DNA of 64,000 nucleotides from Rhizobacter sp. AJA081-3 (lineage in GTDB: Bacteria > Pseudomonadota > Gammaproteobacteria > Burkholderiales > Burkholderiaceae_C), in NCBI RefSeq assembly GCF_017795745.1, contig NZ_CP059067.1, forward strand, positions 3,658,001-3,722,000. The letters run 5' to 3'. The translations under genes and the position numbers were made by a program. The notes under the pieces are model-generated. The model saw only the letters and a list, made by a program, of their open reading frames with translations, ran no database searches and was not told the origin of the DNA. Positions 1-7,488 of the stretch are shown here, piece after piece (position 1 is the stretch's first letter; each line of letters starts with the position of its first letter).

Positions 1-1020
1 GTGGAACGAGATCTCGTGCGCCGTGCCGGGCGGGTAGTTCGCCAGGTTGCGCTCGATCGCCTCCAGGCCGTCGATGTCTTCCTGGAAAGCCGCGAGCAGC
101 TGCTCGTGCATGAAGGCGGTGATGGCACCATCCTCCAGCGCGAAGTTGCGCGCGTGGTGGATGAAGTAGTGCGTGCTGGTGGCCGACTCCGGCGTCACGA
201 TGTGCGCCGTGCGGATGGCGCGCGAGGGCTGCTCGGCGGCCGGCCGGTCGCAGGCATGGAAGGACACGCGCACCTCGTGCAGAGCCGGTGACACGAAGGT
301 GGAGCTGGCGATGCGCGCGGCGTCCACGCCCTCGAGCCCGGTCGGTCTGGCCCAGATCGGCGGCAGCCGCGTCGGAACAACGCTGCGCGTGATGACGAAG
401 CGGCCGGCTTCGGCGTCGATTTCCGTCTCGTAGGGCGCGCTGGCGTAGTCGGGCGTGCCGAAGGTCCTGGCATGCAGGAAGCTCAGGTGCGTGAGGTCGA
501 GCAGGTTCTCGTGCAGCCGCACGTAGCTGGCCTTCATGTGCAGCTTCTGGCGCGACGCCGCCCAACCGGCATCGTCGATCCAGCCGGGGTGCGGCGCGGC
601 CCGCAACGGCGCGCCGGCGCCCATCCAGATCCACACCAGCGGCCCGTGCTGCGCGACCGGGAAGGCACGCGTGCGCGCCCCCGGCGGCACCACGCTCTGC
701 GAGGGCACGCCGCTGCACACGCCGTCGCAGCCGAAGCGAGCGCCGTGGTAACCGCAGACCAGCGTGTCGCCCTCGAGCGTGCCCAGCGACAGCGGCATCG
801 AGCGGTGCGGGCAGCGGTCTTCCAGCGCCGCGACACCGCCGTCGGTGCGCCTCAGCAGCACGACCGGGATGCCGAGCAGCCGGCGCGCCAGCGGCGTGCG
901 CGTCACCTCGTCGGCGAAGGCGGCGACGTACCACGCGTCGGTCACGAAAGGGGTGCGTTCGTCGGCCAGTTCGGCCTGCAGTCGCAGTGCGGCGTCGCGC
1001 ACGCGGTCGGTGGTGTCCAT
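1..1020 (-). CDS. Rieske [2Fe-2S] ring-hydroxylating/O-demethylating oxygenase, C-terminus cut by window edge
   Basis: The 340 visible residues start at the ATG at 1018-1020 and stay open to base 1, so the C-terminus lies outside the window. The Rieske motif is C70-x-H72 ... C89-x2-H92 (CPH and CGYH). The mononuclear iron site follows as D175-x2-H178-x4-H183 (DLTHLSFLH). This arrangement is that of the single-component terminal oxygenases of the vanillate O-demethylase (VanA) and aromatic dioxygenase alpha-subunit group, which receive electrons from a separate reductase. The reductase is not in view and the substrate cannot be read from sequence. The gene is transcribed toward the window edge, away from the YCII gene behind it. 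Confidence 0.85.
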   Translation of the reverse strand, partial: MDTTDRVRDAALRLQAELADERTPFVTDAWYVAAFADEVTRTPLARRLLGIPVVLLRRTDGGVAALEDRCPHRSMPLSLGTLEGDTLVCGYHGARFGCDGVCSGVPSQSVVPPGARTRAFPVAQHGPLVWIWMGAGAPLRAAPHPGWIDDAGWAASRQKLHMKASYVRLHENLLDLTHLSFLHARTFGTPDYASAPYETEIDAEAGRFVITRSVVPTRLPPIWARPTGLEGVDAARIASSTFVSPALHEVRVSFHACDRPAAEQPSRAIRTAHIVTPESATSTHYFIHHARNFALEDGAITAFMHEQLLAAFQEDIDGLEAIERNLANYPPGTAHEISFH

Positions 1021-1159
1021 GGTCGGCCCCGCTGTCTCGAAGGCGAGCATCGTGCACTGTGCTGCGGGCCGCGTCTATGGCTGCGGCGGCCCGCGCCGCA
1101 AGATCGCCCCGCCGCACGGCTGACGCCCATGGGCGAGTGCGAGGCCTGCTGCCGGCGCG

Positions 1160-1597
1160 TCAGCCGGCCCGCTTTGCCGAAGCGTCCACCTCGGCGCGCA
1201 GGCGATCTTCCTGAGCCTGCAACTCGGGCGTGAACTCGGCGCCGAAGTCGGCGGCCTCGAAGAGCGGGCGGATCTCGATCTCGGAGTCGCCGGGCATCGG
1301 GTTCGGGCAGCGCCGCACCCACTCGACCGCTTCGTCCATCGACTTCACCTGCCACAGCCAGAAGCCGGCAACCAGCTCCTTGGTTTCGGCGAACGGCCCG
1401 TCGATCAGCGTGCGCCGGCTGCCCGAGAACTGCACCCGCTTGCCCCTGGCGCTCGGATGCAGGCCTTCGCCAGCCAGCATCACGCCGGCCTTGACGAGCT
1501 GCTCGTTGAAGTCGCCCATGGCGGCCATCATCTCGGTGCTCGGCATCACGCCGGCCTCGGAGTCTTTCGTCGCTTTCACCAGCACCATCACACGCAT
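1160..1597 (-). CDS. YCII/DGPF-domain protein
   Basis: A 145-residue protein beginning MRVMVLVKATKDSE. It contains the DGPF signature (residues in LIDGPFAETKEL), a W-rich strand (GFWLWQVKSMDEAVEW) and the acidic EIEIRPLFE end typical of PhnB/YCII-like proteins. This ferredoxin-like fold family is often found next to ECF sigma factors or VOC proteins and mostly lacks an assigned reaction. No sigma factor is present here. It lies between the oxygenase and the VOC gene, all on the minus strand. Confidence 0.85.
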   Translation of the reverse strand: MRVMVLVKATKDSEAGVMPSTEMMAAMGDFNEQLVKAGVMLAGEGLHPSARGKRVQFSGSRRTLIDGPFAETKELVAGFWLWQVKSMDEAVEWVRRCPNPMPGDSEIEIRPLFEAADFGAEFTPELQAQEDRLRAEVDASAKRAG

Positions 1598-1679
1598 CGT
1601 CGATTCTCCTGGGTTCGGGGGTCGAGCCGTCGGGCTCTGATCTCACGACGAACCAAGATAGCCTAAATCGACACGGCCT

Positions 1680-2111
1680 TCAGGCTGTTTCGTAGGCGTT
1701 GCGCAGTTCGATGTCGTCGCTGAGGTACTCGACGAACTCGAACTGCACGCTGTCCGGGTCGATCACGTAGACGCTGCGCCGGCCGGCCGTCGTGCCACCC
1801 CAATGGTCCAGCGGGTAGCCGGCCGCTGCCAGCCGGGCCACCACCGCGTCGACCGAAGGCACCACCAGACCCACGTGCTTGGGGCCCAGGCGGTGGCTCG
1901 TCCAGTCCGTCAGCTCGCCTTCGCCGCCACCTTGCAGCGCCACGTAGAAGCCGTCGCCGCCGACGTGCCGCCAGGTGATGGGTTTGCCGAACCACTCCAT
2001 GCGGCCTTCGCCGCGCACGCGCCAGTCGGGCAGCGCCGCCAGCAGGAAGCGCGTGCTGCGGTCGACGTCGCGCACGGTGATGTTGATGTGTTCGAGGATG
2101 GTGACGCTCAT
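1680..2111 (-). CDS. VOC-family (glyoxalase/dioxygenase fold) protein, SoxR-promoter driven
   Basis: 143 residues with two beta-alpha-beta-beta-beta modules: ILEHINITVRDVDRS near the N-terminus and HRLGPKHVGLVVPSVDAVVARL in the middle. The C-terminal strand VYVIDPDSVQFEFVEYL carries the usual metal-ligand Glu. Members include glyoxalase I, fosfomycin/bleomycin resistance proteins and extradiol dioxygenases, and the substrate is unknown here. The 5' region holds a SoxR operator with a 19-bp -35/-10 spacing pointing into this gene, so it is probably induced by redox-cycling compounds. That favours a detoxification role (inference). Confidence 0.85.
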   Translation of the reverse strand: MSVTILEHINITVRDVDRSTRFLLAALPDWRVRGEGRMEWFGKPITWRHVGGDGFYVALQGGGEGELTDWTSHRLGPKHVGLVVPSVDAVVARLAAAGYPLDHWGGTTAGRRSVYVIDPDSVQFEFVEYLSDDIELRNAYETA

Positions 2112-2157
2112 TTCTCAATCTCCTTGAAAGTACGGGTGGGAAGAGTTGGATGCGCGC

Positions 2158-2188
2158 ATTCTCGAAGTTCAAGTAAGCTTGAAGTCAA
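2158..2188 (-). promoter_or_regulatory. SoxR operator/promoter driving the VOC gene
   Basis: On the minus strand, -35 TTGACT (2188-2183) and -10 GAGAAT (2163-2158) are separated by 19 bp, the over-long spacing typical of MerR-family promoters. The spacer carries the inverted repeat TTCAAG-N4-CTTGAA (2168-2183). It differs from the classical SoxR box CTCAAG-N4-CTTGAG only at the outer base of each arm. soxR itself starts 30 bp away on the other strand. Confidence 0.8.
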
Positions 2189-2212
2189 GCGACTACTTCA
2201 CGTGGGGCAGGC

Positions 2213-2698
2213 ATGCAGTCCATTGAATCCGGCTTGACCATCGGCGCGCTGGCGCAGCGTGCCGGCGTGGCGACGAGCGCGGTGCGCTTCTACGAGGCAC
2301 AGGGCCTGCTGCGCGGCAGCCGCACCGAAGGCAACCAGCGCCGCTACGCGAAGGAGACGCTGCGCCGCGTGGCCTTCATCCGCATCGCGCAGGGTGTCGG
2401 CCTCAGCCTGGACGAAGTGCGCGCGGCGCTGGCCACGCTGCCCGAGCAGCGCACGCCCACGCCGGCCGACTGGGCCCGCCTGTCGCGCGCCTGGAAACCG
2501 CTGATCGAGGCGCGCATCGCCGCGCTCGCCGCCCTGCGCGACCAGCTCGACAGCTGCATCGGCTGCGGCTGCCTGTCGCTGAAGACCTGCAAGCTCTACA
2601 ACCCGGCGGACAGCGCGGCGAGGCTGGGCAGCGGGCCGCGCTACCTGCTCGGCGACCGGCCGCCGCGGCCGAACACCTCATCGAAGGCCGGCGCTTGA
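2213..2698 (+). CDS. soxR: Redox-sensitive MerR-family activator SoxR
   Basis: 161 residues. The N-terminal winged helix-turn-helix (LTIGALAQRAGVATSAVRFY) is followed by a dimerisation helix and the [2Fe-2S] motif C115-x2-C118-x-C120-x5-C126, identical in spacing to E. coli SoxR (154 residues). SoxR senses superoxide or redox-cycling drugs through cluster oxidation and untwists long-spacer promoters. No soxS-like AraC gene is visible, so it probably acts directly on the adjacent VOC gene, as in most non-enteric bacteria. The divergent promoter region contains its operator. The downstream 99-residue gene overlaps its stop codon. Confidence 0.95.
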   Translation: MQSIESGLTIGALAQRAGVATSAVRFYEAQGLLRGSRTEGNQRRYAKETLRRVAFIRIAQGVGLSLDEVRAALATLPEQRTPTPADWARLSRAWKPLIEARIAALAALRDQLDSCIGCGCLSLKTCKLYNPADSAARLGSGPRYLLGDRPPRPNTSSKAGA

Positions 2699-2994
2699 AC
2701 TACCTGAGCTTCGAGCTGAGCGAAGGCAGCGACGGCGTCGCCACGCTCGAAGCGATGGCAGCCACCGGCGCGGAGGAACATGCCGCGGTGATGGCCGAGG
2801 TGCAGCAGGTGCTGGCATGGGCCTGGACGAACTTCCCGCACACCCACGGGCCGGCCGACGACGGCATGGACTGGGACCACGAACTGCAGATCGGCATGGA
2901 AAGCGGCCGCTGGCATGCCGTCACGCTCACGCTGACGGGTTCGCCGCGTTTCGTCGAGGCGTTCCTCGCGGTGTTCGGCACGCCAGCGGACTGA
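2695..2994 (+). CDS. Hypothetical protein translationally coupled to soxR
   Basis: 99 residues starting at a TTG that overlaps the soxR TGA (TTGA), which suggests translational coupling. The protein is acidic and soluble, with no signal peptide or membrane segment. It has a long central helix (HAAVMAEVQQVLAWAWTNF) and a C-terminal strand-rich part (WHAVTLTLTGSPRFVEAFLAVF). I do not recognise the family. Its reading frame and codon usage match its neighbours. Confidence 0.65.
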   Translation: MNYLSFELSEGSDGVATLEAMAATGAEEHAAVMAEVQQVLAWAWTNFPHTHGPADDGMDWDHELQIGMESGRWHAVTLTLTGSPRFVEAFLAVFGTPAD

Positions 2995-3006
2995 ATCTCG
3001 GGCAGC

Positions 3007-4836
3007 TCAGAAGAGGTACACGGCACCGGCCTCCGACGCCGTCGCGTCGTTGGGGTTGCCAGCCAGCCCCAGCGCATTGCTGTCTTCATACCGGGCGCCC
3101 ACGGCGAGCGTGGTCCCGTCCGCGGACAGGGCCAGCGCTGATCCGAAGAGGTCTCCTGCGTTGGCATTGGAGGCTTTCATGTAGCGGTTGATCTGCCAGG
3201 CGATGCCCACGCGCTGCAGCATGTACACGGCGCCGGATCCGACCACCGCCTGGTCGTCTGCGGCGTAGTTGGCATTGAATCCGAGGCCGCTGTTGGACTC
3301 GGAATCGGCACCGATCGCCAGCTGCCGTCCGTCGAACGACAAGGCCAACGAGATGCCGAAGTGCGACGCCGGCGCGGTGTTGGAGGCCTTGATGTAGGTA
3401 CGCTGGCTCCACACGCCGCCCTGCAGGTCGAAGGCATAGGCTGCCCCGGAATCCTGGACGGATTCGTCGGCCTCGTCGCCGTTGATGCCCACTGCCCGAC
3501 TGTCCTCGTCGGGCGCCCCCACCACCATCGTCGTGCCGTCACCGGACAGGGCGAGTTTGGAGCCGAAGGCGTCGTCCGGCGATGTGTTCGACGCCTTCAC
3601 GTAGGCCTCGGTGCTCCAGACGTTGCCGTTGCGCGCGAACAGGAACACGGCGCCGCTGTTCAGCGCCGCATTGTTCAACTCACCGCCCACCCCGGTGGCG
3701 GCGCCGTCTTCGAACGGTGCACCCACGGCCACACGGTTGCCGTCGTGCGAGATCGCGACCGCGGTTCCGAAGTTGTCGCCGTTGTCGGCCTGGTTGGACT
3801 TGAGGTAGGCCTGCACGATCCAGCTGGTCTGGGTGCGGCGGTACACATACGCAGCCCCGCTGCCGCTGGCGTTGAAGTTGGCCGGCACGCCGTTGACGCC
3901 GGTGGCATTGCCGCTTTCGGTTCGCGCACCCACCACGAGCGTGCTGCCGTCTGCCGACAGGGCCACTGCGCTGCCGAACTGTGCCTGGGGCTGGGTGTTG
4001 CTCGCCTTCAGGTAGGTGCCCTGGCTCCAGGTGCCGGCACTGCGCTGGAAGACATACACCGCGCCGCTGTTGGCCGAGGCGTTGCTCGCCTGGTCGCCAT
4101 TGCTGCCGAAGGCGCTGCTGTCTTCGCCGCTGGCCCCCACGGCCAGGGTGTTGCCGTCGGCCGAGAGGCTGAGCGCCGTCCCGAAGAGATCGCCGTCTCC
4201 CGCGTTGGAGGCCTTCACGTAGGCCTGGAACGCCCACTGGTTGCCCTGGCGTGCGTAGATGTACACCGCACCGGCAGCCCCGGCGCTGTTGTCGGCGCCG
4301 TTGCCGTCGATCCCGGTGGCCGCGCTGTCCTCGAAGGCGGCTCCCACGGCGAGCGTGCTGCCGTCGGCCGACAAGGCCACGGCTCCACCGAAGACATCGC
4401 TGGCGCCCGTGTTGCTCGCCTTCACATAGCCGATCGCGGCGTTCATCGCCCCGAGGCTCCAGGTCTGCGCGGCCGACTTGCTGCAGCCGGCCGCGTTGCA
4501 GGCCTGCAGCACGTAGTGCGCGAGCACGCGTGTCCACAACGGCACCGTGTGTTCGTAGTGTGTGGTGGCGGCCGGGATGTCGTTGCCCACCTGAACGTAG
4601 TCGCCTCCCTGGAGTTCTTCCAGCAACTGGTAGTGCGTGGCCTCGGGCACGGCCGCCCAGTCGAACACCAGCGTCTTGATGCCGCTGCTCAGCGAGATTA
4701 CCGGTGCCGGCGGCGCCGTGCCCGGCGCAGCACCCCCGCCACCACCGCCGCCGCAGGCCGACAGCAGCGATGCCGCCAGGACGGTGGTCGCGGTTACGAG
4801 CCGAGCGGCGCGAGCGAGTGGAATGGCTTGTTTCAT
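3007..4836 (-). CDS. Outer lipoprotein with seven FG-GAP-like repeats (beta-propeller), copy A
   Basis: 609 residues. The lipoprotein signal peptide ends LLSAC (Cys28) and is followed by seven glycines. Next come a fibronectin-like segment (about 40-135) and seven repeats of about 68 residues that run to the very last residue. Each repeat follows the pattern YxKASNxxxxDxFGxxxALSxDGxxLAVGAxxE ... SGAVYxF. Seven blades predict one closed propeller, as in integrin alpha heads or VCBS/FG-GAP proteins, which bind ligands at cell surfaces. The start is the ATG after GAAAGGGCC. It lies 23 bp downstream of its paralogue, and the pair forms an operon by recent duplication. Function unknown. Confidence 0.85.
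   Translation of the reverse strand: MKQAIPLARAARLVTATTVLAASLLSACGGGGGGGAAPGTAPPAPVISLSSGIKTLVFDWAAVPEATHYQLLEELQGGDYVQVGNDIPAATTHYEHTVPLWTRVLAHYVLQACNAAGCSKSAAQTWSLGAMNAAIGYVKASNTGASDVFGGAVALSADGSTLAVGAAFEDSAATGIDGNGADNSAGAAGAVYIYARQGNQWAFQAYVKASNAGDGDLFGTALSLSADGNTLAVGASGEDSSAFGSNGDQASNASANSGAVYVFQRSAGTWSQGTYLKASNTQPQAQFGSAVALSADGSTLVVGARTESGNATGVNGVPANFNASGSGAAYVYRRTQTSWIVQAYLKSNQADNGDNFGTAVAISHDGNRVAVGAPFEDGAATGVGGELNNAALNSGAVFLFARNGNVWSTEAYVKASNTSPDDAFGSKLALSGDGTTMVVGAPDEDSRAVGINGDEADESVQDSGAAYAFDLQGGVWSQRTYIKASNTAPASHFGISLALSFDGRQLAIGADSESNSGLGFNANYAADDQAVVGSGAVYMLQRVGIAWQINRYMKASNANAGDLFGSALALSADGTTLAVGARYEDSNALGLAGNPNDATASEAGAVYLF
3010..4428 (-). repeat. Seven tandem propeller-blade coding repeats (copy A)
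   Basis: 473 codons divide into seven units of about 68 residues. Each starts at an aromatic-x-K-A/S-S/N motif, contains FG and S-x-DG, and ends G-A-V-Y/F. The last unit ends exactly at the stop codon. Confidence 0.85.
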
Positions 4837-4859
4837 GGGTCGGCCCTTTCGTGGCGGAT

Positions 4860-6665
4860 TCAGAACAGATAGACGGCGCCGCTGCCGGGTGCGGCCACGG
4901 AGTCGCGGTCGCCGGCAATGCCCGTGGCGGCACTGGCCTCGCTCGGAGCGCCCACGAGCAACGTGCTGCCGTCCGCGGACAGGGCCACGCTCTGGCCGAA
5001 GCGGTCCCGCTCGCGGTTGTCGGGCGCCTTCACGTACGCGCGCTGGGCCCACAGGCTGCCATCGCGCTCGAACAGGTACACCGCGCCGCTTTCGCTGGAC
5101 AGGTCGTTGTCCTGCGCGCCGTTGACCGTGCGCGCGTTGCCGGATTCGTTGTAGGCGCCGACAGCCAGCGCCCGCCCGTCGGCCGACAAGGCCAGGGCCA
5201 GCCCGAATGAATCGCTGGCGCCCGTGTTCGATGCCTTGAGGTACGCCTGCTGCGCCCAGGCCGTGCCGTCGCGCACGAACACATAGGCCGCGCCGCTGCT
5301 GTTCGCCGCATCGCTGGCCTGATCCCCGTCGATGCCGGCCGCCGCGCTGTCTTCGCCAAAGGCTCCGACGGCCAGCGTGGCGCCGTCGGCCGAGATCGCC
5401 AGTGCGTGGCCGAAGCGGTCGTGGGAACCTGGATTGGAAGCCTTCACGTAGGCTTCTTGCGTCCACACGCCCATGTCGCTGCGGGAGAACACATAGACGG
5501 CCCCGGCAGCCACCGTCGTGTCGTCGGCCTGGTCGCCGTTCAGCCCGCTGGCACCGCTGGCCTCCTCGCGCGCCGCGACAGCGAGCGTGGCGCCGTCGGC
5601 CGAGAGCGCCAGCGCGTGGCCGAACCAATCGTTGAGGTCCTCGTTGGAGGCCTTCAGCACGGCGGTCTGCACCCAGCCTGTGGCATTGCGCTCGAACACG
5701 TAGGCAGCACCGCCGTTGCCCTGGTTGAGCGCACCCACGGCGAGACGTCGCCCATCGGCCGACAGCGCCACGCTGCGGCCGAAGCGGTCGCCGGCCGCGG
5801 CGTCGGAGGCCTTGACGTAGTCGCTCTGGCTCCACGTGCCGCCCTGGCGCGCAAACAGGTACACGGCACCGCTGGCGAGCGCGCTGTTGTCGGCCTGATT
5901 GCCATCCAGGCCGGTGGCGTTGCTGCCTTCGCCATCGGCGCCGATCGCCAGCGTGCTGCCGTCGGCCGACAGGGCCAGCGCGAACCCGAACTGGTCGTTC
6001 GCGTCGCTGTTCGAGGCTTTCAGGTAGGCCTGCAACGCCCAGCCCGAAGCGCCGCGGGCAAACACATAGACCGCGCCACTCTCGGGCGCGCTGTCGTCGG
6101 AGCCGTCTGCGTCGACGCCGTCGGCGCCGCTGTCCTCTTCCCAGGCCGCGACGGCCAGCGTGCTGCCATCGGCCGACAGCACCACGCGGCTGCCGAACAC
6201 ATCCTCCGCGCCGGTGTTGCCGGCCTTGAAGTAGCCCACGGCCGCGCCGAGCACCGCCGCCAGCGGCTGCTCGTTGCTCACGACGCAGGCGCCGGCCGCA
6301 TCGCAGGCCTGCATCCGCACACTGGCCTGCACCCACTGGAGGCCGGTCAGGCCAGGCAGTTCGACAAGTGCGGTCGTGGCACTCGCAACGAGGTCTGCGC
6401 CCAGCGCTGCGTAGTCGGCCTGCGCATCGGCACGCCACTGCACGCGGTAGACCGCGATGGCGGCGCTGGCTGGGCCGGAGGCGCTGAAATCGAGCGAGAG
6501 CTGGCGCGGCTGCAGCGTCGCCGAAGGCGCGTTCAGCTGCACGCTGAAGCCCTCCGTGCCGGCCGAGCCGCCACCGCCGCCGCAGGCCGCCAGCACCAGC
6601 GCCGCCAGCCATGCCGCCGCAGCAGCCCGGCACGCGGCGCCCGCAGATTGCCATGTCCGTTCCAT
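4860..6665 (-). CDS. Outer lipoprotein with seven FG-GAP-like repeats (beta-propeller), copy B
   Basis: 601 residues from the ATG at 6665, chosen because AGGGAG lies 5-6 nt upstream; an in-frame start 11 codons earlier lacks an RBS. The lipobox is LAAC (Cys28) followed by five glycines. A region of about 110 residues with Cys residues (QACDAAGACVVS) precedes seven repeats of the same type as the downstream gene. Repeat 3 is about 15 residues shorter because the E/D-rich acidic loop is missing. The acidic loops (DGNQADNS-like) resemble calcium-binding turns. It is the first gene of a two-gene operon divergent from a two-component system. Secreted, probably surface-anchored; ligand unknown. Confidence 0.85.
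   Translation of the reverse strand: MERTWQSAGAACRAAAAAWLAALVLAACGGGGGSAGTEGFSVQLNAPSATLQPRQLSLDFSASGPASAAIAVYRVQWRADAQADYAALGADLVASATTALVELPGLTGLQWVQASVRMQACDAAGACVVSNEQPLAAVLGAAVGYFKAGNTGAEDVFGSRVVLSADGSTLAVAAWEEDSGADGVDADGSDDSAPESGAVYVFARGASGWALQAYLKASNSDANDQFGFALALSADGSTLAIGADGEGSNATGLDGNQADNSALASGAVYLFARQGGTWSQSDYVKASDAAAGDRFGRSVALSADGRRLAVGALNQGNGGAAYVFERNATGWVQTAVLKASNEDLNDWFGHALALSADGATLAVAAREEASGASGLNGDQADDTTVAAGAVYVFSRSDMGVWTQEAYVKASNPGSHDRFGHALAISADGATLAVGAFGEDSAAAGIDGDQASDAANSSGAAYVFVRDGTAWAQQAYLKASNTGASDSFGLALALSADGRALAVGAYNESGNARTVNGAQDNDLSSESGAVYLFERDGSLWAQRAYVKAPDNRERDRFGQSVALSADGSTLLVGAPSEASAATGIAGDRDSVAAPGSGAVYLF
4863..6233 (-). repeat. Seven tandem propeller-blade coding repeats (copy B)
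   Basis: 457 codons in seven units with the same FG ... LSADG ... SGAVYxF skeleton as copy A. Unit 3 is a short variant, and the array again ends at GAVYLF plus stop. Confidence 0.85.
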
Positions 6666-6755
6666 GTCGACTCCCTGTCGCGGTCTGCAGCCCTGCATCG
6701 GATGTGCGGGCCATCAGCCTCGCATCCAGCTTAGGTCGCCGCCTCGCCGCGGTCT

Positions 6756-6773
6756 GTCGCCCGCACGGGCGAC
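6756..6773. promoter_or_regulatory. Palindrome between the propeller-lipoprotein operon and the two-component genes
   Basis: Perfect 8-bp inverted repeat GTCGCCCG-CA-CGGGCGAC, followed by CCCCTAGA. It sits about 50 bp before the response-regulator start and 91 bp before the lipoprotein start. This is a natural place for a dimeric LuxR-type regulator to control both directions. Operator function is inferred. Confidence 0.45.
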
Positions 6774-6822
6774 CCCTAGAAGCACCGGCGTGGCTAAACT
6801 GCGCTCGCAGGGGGGCCTACGA

Positions 6823-7488
6823 ATGGACTCGGCCGGTCGCAGTGCAGTGCTCATCGTCGAGGACGACCGGGCCTTTCGTGCGCGCTTCCAGGCCATCCTC
6901 GGCTCGGACGCGAGCTTCGAGGTGGTCGGCGCGGTCGACACGCTGGCCCTGGGCCTGCAGGCGCTCGAGCACTCGCGCCTGGATGCGCTGGTGGTCGACC
7001 TGGGCCTGCCCGATGGCGACGGCACCGAACTGATCCGCGCCGCGGCGCGGCTGCAGCCGCAATGTGCCGTGATGGTGGTCACCGTGTTCGGCGACGAGGA
7101 GCATGTGGTCAGCGCCATCGAGGCCGGCGCCATCGGCTACCTGCTGAAGGACTCGAGCAGCGATGACATGCTCGGCGCGCTGCACGACCTGCTCGGCGGC
7201 GGCTCGCCGATCAGCCCGATGGTGGCGCGCCTGGTGCTGAGCCGCCTGCGCGCACCGGCGCCGCCATCGAGCACGCCGGGCGACACCGGCGTGGCGCTGA
7301 GCGAGCGCGAGGCCGAGATCCTCACGCTCGTGGCCAAGGGATTCAGTTTCGCGGAGATCTGCGATCTGCTGTCGATCACCGTGAACACCGTGAAAACCCA
7401 TGTCAATCGCACCTACCGGAAGCTGGGCGTCAACTCGCGCGGGCAGGCCGTTCACGAGGCCTCGCGCCTGGGCCTCATCGAGATGTAG
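6823..7488 (+). CDS. NarL/FixJ-type response regulator
   Basis: 221 residues. The receiver domain has the acidic pair in IVEDD (13-15), phospho-acceptor D59 (VVDLGLPDGDG) and the conserved Lys in YLLKDSSS. It is followed by a C-terminal LuxR helix-turn-helix (LSEREAEILTLVAKGFSFAE, then TVNTVKTHVNRTYRKLGV). The start is the ATG after a G-rich stretch; the frame stays open upstream but shows no start with an RBS. The next gene is a histidine kinase overlapping its 3' end, so the two form a cognate pair. The likely targets are the divergent propeller lipoproteins. Confidence 0.9.
   Translation: MDSAGRSAVLIVEDDRAFRARFQAILGSDASFEVVGAVDTLALGLQALEHSRLDALVVDLGLPDGDGTELIRAAARLQPQCAVMVVTVFGDEEHVVSAIEAGAIGYLLKDSSSDDMLGALHDLLGGGSPISPMVARLVLSRLRAPAPPSSTPGDTGVALSEREAEILTLVAKGFSFAEICDLLSITVNTVKTHVNRTYRKLGVNSRGQAVHEASRLGLIEM

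Noticed and set aside
3007-6714. A single 1235-codon minus-strand frame spanning both propeller lipoprotein genes
   Set aside because: Its first half is an Arg-rich off-frame reading of copy B. Copy B has its own frame with a lipobox, seven repeats and an RBS, and copy A has a separate signal peptide at 4836, so these are two genes.
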